Source of the DNA: an uncultured Verrucomicrobia subdivision 3 bacterium
GTDB lineage: Bacteria > Verrucomicrobiota > Verrucomicrobiia > Limisphaerales > UBA8199
NCBI GenBank assembly: GCA_903913865.1
Contig: CAIWMU010000093.1
Span: 1 to 64,000 of the forward strand
Direction: 5' to 3'
Length of the DNA stretch: 64,000 bases
Of this stretch, positions 26,358 to 36,257 are shown one piece after another (position 1 is the stretch's first letter; every line of letters begins with the position of its first letter). A model generated the notes under the pieces. That model ran no database searches. It was given only the letters and a program-made list of their open reading frames with translations, and was not told the origin of the DNA. The translations under genes were made by a program, and so were the position numbers.

Positions 26358-26384
26358 GCTCGGAGAGACAGCGTGTTTTCACGG

Positions 26385-26413
26385 GGGGGGCCTTTTGGGC
26401 TCCCCTTTTTTTT
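26385..26413 (+). terminator. Rho-independent terminator of the cytochrome gene
   Basis: GGGGGGCC (26385-26392) pairs with GGCTCCCC (26398-26405, one G-T pair) around TTTTG, followed by eight T residues (26406-26413). Confidence 0.88.
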
Positions 26414-26459
26414 GAGGACGGCCTTTCAGTCCCACCCGTTTACAGGATCAGTCCAACCT

Positions 26460-29024
<2,565 letters not shown>

Positions 29025-29334
29025 TTTATCAACGGATCGCGCACGCAGGGAGCATGGTGTGAAGGCAGGTCGGGTTCAACGTGGAAATCTTGGATTGAGG
29101 AGGATCGGTGGAAGGAAGGGCAACGGACCATGTCGTGAGTGGCTCATTATTAACAGGACACCAGCTGCCGGATCAAATTACATTAGATTAAATTCAGGTC
29201 TGAGTAAGGGGACAACAAAATAGGGGTGATATTTGGCAAAAGAAGGGAAGCTTACGGGGGTGGTCTCAGTGATGCTTTCCCGAAGCGCAACTGAAGTGGT
29301 TGCGCCGGTTTGCAGTATTTTATTTTATTGCGTT
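29025..29334. other. Promoter region between S9 peptidase and cytochrome operon
   Basis: About 310 bp. A frame from a TTG at 29233 (AGGGGTGAT upstream) is open into the cytochrome gene, but the AT-rich stretch at 29300-29330 looks more like a promoter (TTGCGC at 29300-29305, TTTTAT at 29323-29328) than coding sequence. No FNR-type dyad was found. Confidence 0.4.
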
Positions 29335-29790
29335 ATGCGCCTCTTTAACATGCCTCCGCAGATTGTGCGCCTCTGCCTGGTGACCATCGGCATCGTGGGC
29401 AGCTACCTGGTGGCCAGGGCCGTTCTCACGCCGCCCTCATTCAGGGAGTATGGATTTTTCCGCGGGGACGCCCTGAAGGACATCATGGCCCTCCCTCCCC
29501 AGTATGGGGGGAAGGTGTCGTGTGACGAGTGCCACAGCGACCAGTTCACAAAGCTCAACAAGGGTGGGCACAAGCGGCTTTCCTGCGAAGTCTGCCACGG
29601 ACCGGGATATGCCCATACACAGAGTCCTGATGCAGGGATGCACAAGCCTACTTTCACGGTTTGCAGCAAGTGCCACGAGGCAAATCCGTCCAGACCCAAG
29701 ACACACAAGCAGATTGTTCTGAAAGAGCATTATGCGGGGGGTAAATGCATGGAATGCCATGTTCCCCATTCCCCAGCGGAGGTTCCATGA
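29335..29790 (+). CDS. Membrane-anchored tetraheme cytochrome c (first module)
   Basis: 151 residues from the ATG at 29335; ATG 29350 and TTG 29233 are alternatives. One N-terminal helix (VRLCLVTIGIVGSYLVARAV) anchors a periplasmic domain with four CxxCH sites: CDECH, CEVCH, CSKCH, CMECH, plus extra histidines (GGHKRL, KTHKQI, KEHYAGG) that can serve as distal ligands. It heads an apparent operon: the stop overlaps the FeS gene start (ATGA). The order tetraheme cytochrome, four-cluster FeS protein, NrfD protein matches the CbcS-CbcT-CbcU arrangement known from Geobacter. The predicted role is to pass electrons between the FeS subunit and periplasmic cytochromes. Confidence 0.88.
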   Translation: MRLFNMPPQIVRLCLVTIGIVGSYLVARAVLTPPSFREYGFFRGDALKDIMALPPQYGGKVSCDECHSDQFTKLNKGGHKRLSCEVCHGPGYAHTQSPDAGMHKPTFTVCSKCHEANPSRPKTHKQIVLKEHYAGGKCMECHVPHSPAEVP

Positions 29791-30596
29791 GCCAGAAACT
29801 GAGTCGAAGAAACGTTCTTGCAAAAATCAGCGCCGCTTTGGCGGCGGCTTGTGCCGCTCCGGCTGCTCAGGCGGCGAAAGCCACTGTTCAGAAGGTGCTT
29901 GTAGAGTCCGGCGGAGCCAAAGGGTATGACCCCACCAAGCACAAGTGGGCGATGGCGATTGATGCATCGAGATGCATCGGCTGCGGCTCCTGTGCGGATG
30001 CCTGCAAAAAGGAAAACCATGTTCCTGAAGGTCACTACTACAGGACATGGATTGAGCGGTATGTCATCACGAAGCCCAAGCCGGGCAGTGACGAAGCGCG
30101 CGGGGAGGTGCTGGTTGATTCGCCCGAGGGGGGAATGCACGGGTTTGGCCCGTGCCCTGTGCCGAAGGAAGAACTCCTCCAATCATTTTTTGTGCCGAAG
30201 TTGTGCAACCTGTGCCTGCACTCCCCGTGCGCCCAGGTTTGTCCAGTGGGTGCCACGTTCGATTCTCCGGATGGTGCGGTTCTGGTGGACCGCAAATACT
30301 GCATCGGCTGCGGTTTCTGCATCCAGGCCTGCCCTTACGGCTGCCGGTTCATGAGCCCGGTGACGCATACGGCTGAGAAGTGCACCCTCTGCTATCATCG
30401 CATTACCCGCGGGTTGAAGCCCGCGTGCGTGGAGGTGTGCCCTGTGCAGGCGCGTATTTTTGGCGATCTGAAGAACCCTGTCCCTGATGATCCGTTGCAG
30501 ACGTTCTACAAGAACAACCGTGTGCAAACGCTCAAGCCGCATCTGGGAACCGAGCCGCGCGTGATGTATGCCGGCATAGATAAGGAGGTCCGGTAA
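29787..30596 (+). CDS. Tat-exported four-cluster [4Fe-4S] protein, NrfC-like (first module)
   Basis: 269 residues from the ATG at 29787, overlapping the upstream stop; a longer frame from 29745 is not used. Twin-arginine signal 'SRRNVLAKISAALAAACA'. Sixteen cysteines in four groups: CIGCGSCADAC, CNLCLHSPCAQVC, CIGCGFCIQAC and CTLC-x11-CVEVC. This is the DmsB/NrfC/PsrB pattern of an electron-wire subunit facing the periplasm. The NrfD-type gene follows with one base between. No molybdopterin catalytic subunit is encoded nearby, so the module probably links quinone and cytochromes rather than reducing DMSO or polysulfide. Confidence 0.92.
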   Translation: MSQKLSRRNVLAKISAALAAACAAPAAQAAKATVQKVLVESGGAKGYDPTKHKWAMAIDASRCIGCGSCADACKKENHVPEGHYYRTWIERYVITKPKPGSDEARGEVLVDSPEGGMHGFGPCPVPKEELLQSFFVPKLCNLCLHSPCAQVCPVGATFDSPDGAVLVDRKYCIGCGFCIQACPYGCRFMSPVTHTAEKCTLCYHRITRGLKPACVEVCPVQARIFGDLKNPVPDDPLQTFYKNNRVQTLKPHLGTEPRVMYAGIDKEVR

Positions 30597-30597
30597 T

Positions 30598-31869
30598 ATG
30601 GATGTCACCAATGTCATGGCCCATGTGGCCTCGAGCGTCGATGTGACCAACATTCTGGTGGAAGTTGCCCCCCGATTCGAGGGGTATGTCTATCCGAATG
30701 AGGCTTCACCCGAGCCCTTGTGGGGAATCCTAATCGTCATTTATCCCTACATCACGGGACTAGTGGCCGGCGCCTTCATCATGGCTTCGCTGGTTCGGGT
30801 ATTCCGGGTGCAGGCACTGGAGCCCGTTTATCGGTTGTCCCTCCTGACGGCGCTTTCGTTCATGCTTTGCGCCACCATGCCGCTGCTCCTGCATTTGGGC
30901 CATCCGGAGCGCTGCTACGAGATCATGATGACCCCCCATCTGACCTCGCCCATGGCGATTTTCGGATTTGTTTATGCGTGGTATTTGATGGCGGTTCTAT
31001 TGCTGGAATTGTGGTTTGATTACCGGCAGGACTTTGTCGAATGGTCACAGACGGAACCCGGCTTCAGAGGGATGCTATACAGGGCACTGATGCTTGGTGT
31101 GACCGATGAATCGGAAGCGGCAGTGAAGTTGGACATGAAACTTGGGTGGATCATCTCGATCATCGGTATTCCCTCTGCGTTTCTGCTGCACGGATATGTC
31201 GGTTTCATCTTCGGCTCGATCAAGGCGAATCCCTGGTGGGGCAACGTGTTGATGCCAATCATCTTCATTCTATCAGCGATGGTCTCCGGTATCGCCCTGT
31301 GTGTGTTGAACTACATGGTGCTGACGTGGGTCCGGCGCAAGAAGATCGACATGCGTTGTCTGGATATGATGGCCATGTTCCTGTTTTATGCCTTGGTGAT
31401 TGATGCTGCGGTCGAGGGGTTGGACTGGATCCACCGCATTTACTCCGCGGAGGAGGATTTTTCCGTCATCCGCTACGTGGCCACCGAGAAGCTGTTCTAT
31501 ACGCTCAACATCGGCCAGGCGCTCATGGGGACAGTTCTGCCTCTGCTGATGCTTGGGCTGAATCAAGTCGTCCGCAAGCGGTTGTCGGATATGGCTCGCA
31601 AACGCATGTATTTTGCCAGTGCGCTGATGATTGTGCTGGGTGTGTTCGCGATGCGTTGGAATGTCGTGATTGGCGGGCAGCTCTTCTCAAAGAGCCTGCG
31701 CGGATTCATGAGCTACAAGATGCAGTTTATCGGAATGGAGGGATGGTTGCTCGGGCTTGTAGTTTTGTCGATCCCGTTCATCATTTTGACGGTGATGATC
31801 AAGCTATTCCTGTCGGAACGGTTGCCAACTGCCGGCCATACTCCGCACCCAACTCCCCCGTCGAACTGA
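30598..31869 (+). CDS. NrfD/PsrC-type quinone-interacting membrane protein (first module)
   Basis: 423 residues with about nine to ten hydrophobic helices. It has family marks: 'GILIVIYPYITGLVAGAFI' in the first helix and 'LLHLGHPERCYEIM', the L-x-R/H-P-x-R type element. It lacks heme or FeS ligands. NrfD proteins bind menaquinone or ubiquinone at the periplasmic side and pass electrons to the FeS subunit; some relatives may also pump protons. The N-terminus has an unusual repeated 'DVTN' (residues 2-5 and 15-18). It is followed after 19 bp by the second module. Confidence 0.9.
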   Translation: MDVTNVMAHVASSVDVTNILVEVAPRFEGYVYPNEASPEPLWGILIVIYPYITGLVAGAFIMASLVRVFRVQALEPVYRLSLLTALSFMLCATMPLLLHLGHPERCYEIMMTPHLTSPMAIFGFVYAWYLMAVLLLELWFDYRQDFVEWSQTEPGFRGMLYRALMLGVTDESEAAVKLDMKLGWIISIIGIPSAFLLHGYVGFIFGSIKANPWWGNVLMPIIFILSAMVSGIALCVLNYMVLTWVRRKKIDMRCLDMMAMFLFYALVIDAAVEGLDWIHRIYSAEEDFSVIRYVATEKLFYTLNIGQALMGTVLPLLMLGLNQVVRKRLSDMARKRMYFASALMIVLGVFAMRWNVVIGGQLFSKSLRGFMSYKMQFIGMEGWLLGLVVLSIPFIILTVMIKLFLSERLPTAGHTPHPTPPSN

Positions 31870-31888
31870 ACTCCTGCATGGCCCTGTG

Positions 31889-32533
31889 ATGAACCAAAAC
31901 ACAAAAATAACAGTCGTTGTCGGGGCGCTTGCGGTGGCTTTCCTTTCGTTGGCCGCTGGTTTCTGGGCAAATGCCTGGGGGCATCAGGAGGCGCGTGAGG
32001 AAATCCCCCTGGTGGATTCCCAGTTCAACACCCCCGACACGTTTCGCCAATCCTACGCGGAGTTGATGCGGATCAAGGCCGATCTGTCCGATTTCGATTG
32101 CTATGCCTGCCATGACAAGGGCAAGCCGCCACCCATCCGTTATGACAAGAACCATAACATCGTGGTTCCACAGGAGCATGCCGGATCCATCGTGATGGCT
32201 CACGGGTCCCACGACCGGAACAATCTTTGTTTCAACTGCCATGACGAGCAGAACCTTGAACTGTTGCAGACACGTGATGGCAAGCAGTTGAAGCTGTTTG
32301 AGAGCACCCGCTTATGTGGAAGCTGCCACGGTCCGACTTACCGCGATTGGGATGCGGGTGTACATGGACGAACGGGCGGCTTCTGGGATGCCAAACCGAA
32401 TCAGGAGAGGACACGCCTGAACTGCGTGGACTGTCACAATCCGCACAAACCGAAAATTCCCGGACGTCACCCGGCCCCGCCGCCCCACATGCTCCATCCT
32501 GTTCGTCAGGTTGAGCACGCAACCACACACTGA
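31889..32533 (+). CDS. Membrane-anchored tetraheme cytochrome c (second module)
   Basis: 214 residues from ATG 31889 (a GTG sits directly before it). An N-terminal helix (ITVVVGALAVAFLSLAAGFW) anchors the protein. Four heme sites are CYACH, CFNCH, CGSCH and CVDCH; spacing is longer than in the first tetraheme protein (29335-29790), which it resembles only in heme number and topology. It precedes another FeS/NrfD pair and so repeats the same gene order. Predicted periplasmic electron acceptor or donor for that pair. Confidence 0.88.
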   Translation: MNQNTKITVVVGALAVAFLSLAAGFWANAWGHQEAREEIPLVDSQFNTPDTFRQSYAELMRIKADLSDFDCYACHDKGKPPPIRYDKNHNIVVPQEHAGSIVMAHGSHDRNNLCFNCHDEQNLELLQTRDGKQLKLFESTRLCGSCHGPTYRDWDAGVHGRTGGFWDAKPNQERTRLNCVDCHNPHKPKIPGRHPAPPPHMLHPVRQVEHATTH

Positions 32534-32534
32534 C

Positions 32535-33485
32535 ATGAACAGTTCAAATTCCGCTTCTGGTGCCGTCCAGACGGGCGATGGAATGAATCGGCGCAGTTTC
32601 CTGAGAGCTTCCGCAGTCCTGACAACCGGGTTGGCCGCACTAGCCGCCAGCCTGAAGCCCCTGATGGAGCTTGAGGATTTTCCGACCGCCGAGCGGTTCA
32701 TGCAGAAGTATTACACGGAACTGACTCCCACCGAGATGGACAAGGTTCTCAAGCGGATCGCTGACGAGACCGAGGCCCAATATGGAAAGAGACCCCATGT
32801 GCGGGATCTCAAGCCGATGGATGGGGTCGAGTTTGCCTACTGCCTCAACCTGACCCGCTGCATCGGTTGCCGGAAGTGCGTCCACGCCTGCGTGAAGGAA
32901 AACAACCAGTCGCGCAACCCGGAAATCCAATATATTCGTGTTCTGCGTCTGCCTCACGGCTCGATGGACATGGAAAAGGCGGAGCATCATTACAACCCTG
33001 AGAAGGTTCCCGAGCCCGGATTTTTCAACATGCCGGTTCAGTGCCAGCAGTGCAAGAACCCGCCCTGCGTGAAGGTGTGCCCTGTCCATGCCACGTGGAC
33101 CGATACAGACGGAATTACGGTCATTGATTACGACTGGTGCATCGGCTGTCGCTATTGCGAAGCCGCCTGCCCCTATTGGGCGCGACGTTTCAATTTTACC
33201 AAGCCGTTCATTCCGAAGGATAAGCTCAACCCTGAGATGGCCTATCTTGGCAACCGTCCCCGTCGGCAGGGTGTGATGGAGAAGTGTCACTTTTGCATCC
33301 AGCGCACCCGTGATGGCCGCTATCCCGCCTGCCTTGAAGTATGTCCGGTCGGCGCGCGCAAGTTTGGCAATGTCTTGGATCCGAGCAGCGAAGTCGGAAC
33401 CATCCTGAGAACCAAGCGCGTGTTCATCCAACTCAAGGAAGAGTTGGGGACATCACCCCGATTCTTCTACTATTTCGACGTATGA
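32535..33485 (+). CDS. Tat-exported four-cluster [4Fe-4S] protein (second module)
   Basis: 316 residues from the ATG at 32535, directly after the upstream TGA; the GTG at 32511 would overlap and is less likely. Twin-arginine 'NRRSFLRASAVLTTGLAALA'. Cluster motifs CIGCRKCVHAC, CQQCKNPPCVKVC, CIGCRYCEAAC and CHFC-x11-CLEVC. Compared with the first FeS protein it has a longer N-terminal insert before the first cluster ('EMDKVLKRIADETEAQYGKR') and a longer loop between clusters one and two, so the two modules are not a recent duplication. The stop overlaps the NrfD-type start. Confidence 0.92.
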   Translation: MNSSNSASGAVQTGDGMNRRSFLRASAVLTTGLAALAASLKPLMELEDFPTAERFMQKYYTELTPTEMDKVLKRIADETEAQYGKRPHVRDLKPMDGVEFAYCLNLTRCIGCRKCVHACVKENNQSRNPEIQYIRVLRLPHGSMDMEKAEHHYNPEKVPEPGFFNMPVQCQQCKNPPCVKVCPVHATWTDTDGITVIDYDWCIGCRYCEAACPYWARRFNFTKPFIPKDKLNPEMAYLGNRPRRQGVMEKCHFCIQRTRDGRYPACLEVCPVGARKFGNVLDPSSEVGTILRTKRVFIQLKEELGTSPRFFYYFDV

Positions 33486-34741
33486 TTCAAGGAGTCCGAA
33501 ACTACCTGGTGTTTCTCTTTCGCTGTGGTCGCATCGCGTTCGTTGGCGATTGGCGTTACTATGCCTGGATGGGGATTCTCACGGTCCTTATCCTGCTGGG
33601 CATCAACGCCTATGCCAAGCAGTTCGTTCACGGCTTGATCACGACAGGGATGAGTGATCAGGTGTCCTGGGGGGTCTATATCTCGAACTTCACATTCCTC
33701 GTCGGCGTGGCCGCTGCGGCCGTGATGTTGGTGATCCCTGTTTACATCTATAATAACGAGGAATTGCACGATCTGGTGATCTTCGGTGAGTTGCTGGCTG
33801 TGGCGGCGATTCTGATGTGCCTTGCGTTTGTGACGGTGGATTTGGGAAGGCCTGACCGCTTCTGGCATTTGATACCGGGGATCGGGCAGTTCAACTTTCC
33901 GGCCTCCATGCTCAGTTGGGACGTCTTGGTGCTCAATGGCTATCTGCTTTTGAACGTCCACATCTGCGGTTACCTGATTTACTGCCGCTACAAGGGAGAA
34001 AAGCCTGCAAAGTGGTTCTACATCCCCTTCGTATTCGTCGCGATTTTTTGGGCCGTTTCCATTCATACCGTCACCGCCTTCCTCTACGTTGGGCTTGGTG
34101 GCCGGCCGTTCTGGAATTCAGCGATAGTCGGACCCCGGTTCCTTGCCTCCGCATTCACGGCAGGTCCCGCGTTGATCATTCTGGCCCTGCAGATCATCCG
34201 GCGGGTCACGGACTATCGGATCACTGACAAGGCGTTGCTCACCCTTCGGAGCATTGTTCAGGTTTCGATGCTCATCAACGTGTTCCTGCTCGCAAACGAA
34301 ATTTTCAAGGAATTTTACTCCGGCAATCTGCACGTCGCGTCTTCGAAGTATCTGTTCCTCGGATTGCACGGGCATCATGCCTTGGTCCCGTGGATCTGGA
34401 CCGCCATCACCTTCAACATGATCGCCATGGTGCTGCTGATTCTGCCTGTCAGCCGGAGCTTGCGGTGGTTGAACCTCACCTGCGTTCTTGCCATTGTCGG
34501 TATCTGGATCGAGAAGGGGATGGGACTGGTGATTCCCGGCTTCATCCCGACGCCGCTGGGCGAGATGGTGGAATATTCCCCCTCGTTGAACGAGACCCTG
34601 ATCTGCACCGGCATCTGGGCGTTTGGACTCCTCTGCTACACGATCTTTTTGCGGATGTCCGTGCCCATCCTGCAGGGGCGTCTCTCCAAGGCCAACGAAT
34701 CGCAAGGCCCCGGGGAAGCCCCCGGTGCCCCAGCTCATTGA
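33482..34741 (+). CDS. NrfD/DsrP-type quinone-interacting membrane protein (second module)
   Basis: 419 residues from the ATG at 33482 (ATGA overlap). About ten hydrophobic helices; 'DQVSWGVYISNFTFLVGVAAAAVM' and 'VTVDLGRPDRFWHL' are typical of the larger HmcC/DsrP-like branch of the NrfD family, while the first-module paralogue belongs to a different branch. 'GLHGHHALVPWIWT' carries histidines near a membrane boundary. Predicted to exchange electrons with the quinone pool for the second FeS/tetraheme pair. Confidence 0.9.
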   Translation: MIQGVRNYLVFLFRCGRIAFVGDWRYYAWMGILTVLILLGINAYAKQFVHGLITTGMSDQVSWGVYISNFTFLVGVAAAAVMLVIPVYIYNNEELHDLVIFGELLAVAAILMCLAFVTVDLGRPDRFWHLIPGIGQFNFPASMLSWDVLVLNGYLLLNVHICGYLIYCRYKGEKPAKWFYIPFVFVAIFWAVSIHTVTAFLYVGLGGRPFWNSAIVGPRFLASAFTAGPALIILALQIIRRVTDYRITDKALLTLRSIVQVSMLINVFLLANEIFKEFYSGNLHVASSKYLFLGLHGHHALVPWIWTAITFNMIAMVLLILPVSRSLRWLNLTCVLAIVGIWIEKGMGLVIPGFIPTPLGEMVEYSPSLNETLICTGIWAFGLLCYTIFLRMSVPILQGRLSKANESQGPGEAPGAPAH

Positions 34742-34758
34742 GCATTTCACCACACTCT

Positions 34759-35193
34759 GTGCAACTCACCGGACAGGACGCACGTGAATCCTTGAACTCT
34801 CATGTGCAGCGCAGGGGGGCTGAGATCCATGAAAAACACGGTCCCCGCATCGGGTGGAATGAGTTGCTCCTGATTCTTGCGGACCGCGCCTGTGTCCGTT
34901 ATCCGTGCGACATTGTTTTCGACAGCACTCCTCTTCAAGCCGGGGAACTGGCCCATCCGGTTCCCAAAGGGGAACGCCCGGAGGATGGATTCCTCATGCA
35001 TGTCCATCCGTTTTTCAGCACACAGCCGGAGCAGGTTCCGCTGCTGGTTCTCTACCAGATCGTTGTCGTGAATTACGGTATGTTCGCATCCTCCGAGGAT
35101 GCCGAGGCGTTTGGGTCGAGCGTGCTGGGGATTTCGCAGGACGACTATTATGCGGCGCTCTGCCGTCTGGCGGACCAGTTGGCATCCGCCTGA
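34759..35193 (+). CDS. Conserved-looking cytoplasmic protein of unknown function
   Basis: 144 residues if the GTG at 34759 is used (TTG at 34792 is possible); the frame is open further upstream through the previous gene, but that part has no coding character. No signal or membrane helix. Notable segments are 'RRGAEIHEKHGPRIGWNELLLILADR', 'DGFLMHVHPFF' and 'VVNYGMFASSEDAEAFGSSV'. The codon usage matches neighbours and it is the last gene of the two-module operon (17 bp after the NrfD gene). I do not recognise the family; an assembly or regulatory role for the complex is possible only by position. Confidence 0.6.
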   Translation: MQLTGQDARESLNSHVQRRGAEIHEKHGPRIGWNELLLILADRACVRYPCDIVFDSTPLQAGELAHPVPKGERPEDGFLMHVHPFFSTQPEQVPLLVLYQIVVVNYGMFASSEDAEAFGSSVLGISQDDYYAALCRLADQLASA

Positions 35194-35791
35194 CTGTTCC
35201 CGCCCTCCCCGGTTGTCAGTCGCGGTATCAGATCTGGTTTCTCTCCCGCTGCTTTCTCCCATCCCCGATTTTGTTGTGCTGCGAGCATTTTTTGGCGGAT
35301 TACACCTGTGGTCGTTGAAGAATTTCGCTGGACGCATAGTAACAATAAGTGAATGTGGTGGTGCCACCAAGTACTAAGCCAGACAATTCACAGGCTGCAT
35401 ATTAGAACATAGCAGCCGCAAATCATGTCCATTTGCCAATGATTTGGCAGGTGTTGAGATTTTCGTGGTGTTACAGGAGTTGGGAACTTCAGGGATGAAC
35501 CCTCGGACCCGGTTTTTGTGGTGGTGAAGGGTGTGTGGGGATTGCAAAAAATGGTGACAAAATAGCAAGGAAAGAGAAGTGAATGCCAAGGTTATGCTTT
35601 ATTAGTTTTCTGTGTGAGGGCATAAAACCGATGTTTGATCACGGGGGGGATTACCCCCGGATGAGCGGGATACCACTGCGGTGTCAATCGGATGCCAATT
35701 GAATTTCGAAGGGGAAATGATCGGTCGTGTTATTGGATCCGCCGATGCGGTTCCCGGTTCGGAAACCAGGACAAACAGAAAGTTGAGAATT
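35194..35791. other. 600-bp intergenic region, no gene seen
   Basis: No reading frame with coding character. The region becomes AT-rich around 35330-35620. It contains a GC hairpin, CGGGGG (35642-35647) with CCCCCG (35654-35659), about 130 bp before the cytochrome ATG, and a TCAAT-N9-ATTGA dyad near 35686-35704. Both could be regulatory. The cytochrome frame is open back to 35681, but the signal peptide fixes the start at 35792. Confidence 0.5.
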
Positions 35792-36121
35792 ATGAAAAAG
35801 CTAGCAGCATTGATCGTGGCCGGTTTGGCGTTCTCTGCCCTGACGGCCGGTGCAGCCGATGGCAAGACCATCTATGAGGAACAATGTGCCAAGTGCCATG
35901 GCAAGGACGGCAAGGGCCAGACGACCATGGGTAAAAAGTACGAGGCCAAGGATTACAGCGATGCTAAGGTTCAGGAAAAACTGACTGACGCCGCCGGAAT
36001 CAAGGCTGTGAAGGAAGGCTACAAAAACGCCGAAGGCAAGGTGGTTATGAAGCCCGCGGAAAGCCTTACAGATGATGATATCAAGGCGGTGATCGCCCAC
36101 CTGCGCACCCTCAAGAAGTAA
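35792..36121 (+). CDS. Small periplasmic monoheme cytochrome c, paralogue of 26028-26357
   Basis: 109 residues from ATG 35792. Signal peptide MKKLAALIVAGLAFSALTAG, then 'CAKCHGKDGKGQTTMGKKYE' and the distal 'VVMKPAESLTDDDIKAVIAH'. It is closely related in layout to the cytochrome at 26028 (same length, similar KxYxAKD/KVGVKN region). It precedes the heptaheme and undecaheme cytochrome genes and is a good candidate for their soluble redox partner. Confidence 0.93.
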   Translation: MKKLAALIVAGLAFSALTAGAADGKTIYEEQCAKCHGKDGKGQTTMGKKYEAKDYSDAKVQEKLTDAAGIKAVKEGYKNAEGKVVMKPAESLTDDDIKAVIAHLRTLKK

Positions 36122-36161
36122 TTGTCACACACGCTGGAATGTTGAGTTCCGGCGATACCCG

Positions 36162-36198
36162 GCCTGGGTCGGGGCGAGTCGTTCGCCTCGGCCCAGGC
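36162..36198. terminator. Long GC hairpin after the monoheme cytochrome gene
   Basis: GCCTGGG (36162-36168) pairs with CCCAGGC (36192-36198), and the stem continues inward through TCGGGGCG / CGCCTCGG with two G-T pairs, giving about 15 bp and a 7-nt loop. There is no T-run, so it may attenuate or protect the 3' end rather than fully terminate before the heptaheme gene. Confidence 0.5.
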
Positions 36199-36257
36199 GG
36201 TAGCCAAATCAGATCTCAGCTTCATCCAAGCCAACAGAATTATCATTTCAGCATCCC

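Noticed and set aside
29233-29334. N-terminal extension of the first tetraheme cytochrome from TTG 29233
   Set aside because: The added residues lack signal or membrane logic before the real anchor helix, and the DNA there is AT-rich and promoter-like.
35374-35589. 71-codon minus-strand frame in the large intergenic region
   Set aside because: No coding character, no start signal and no recognisable motif.
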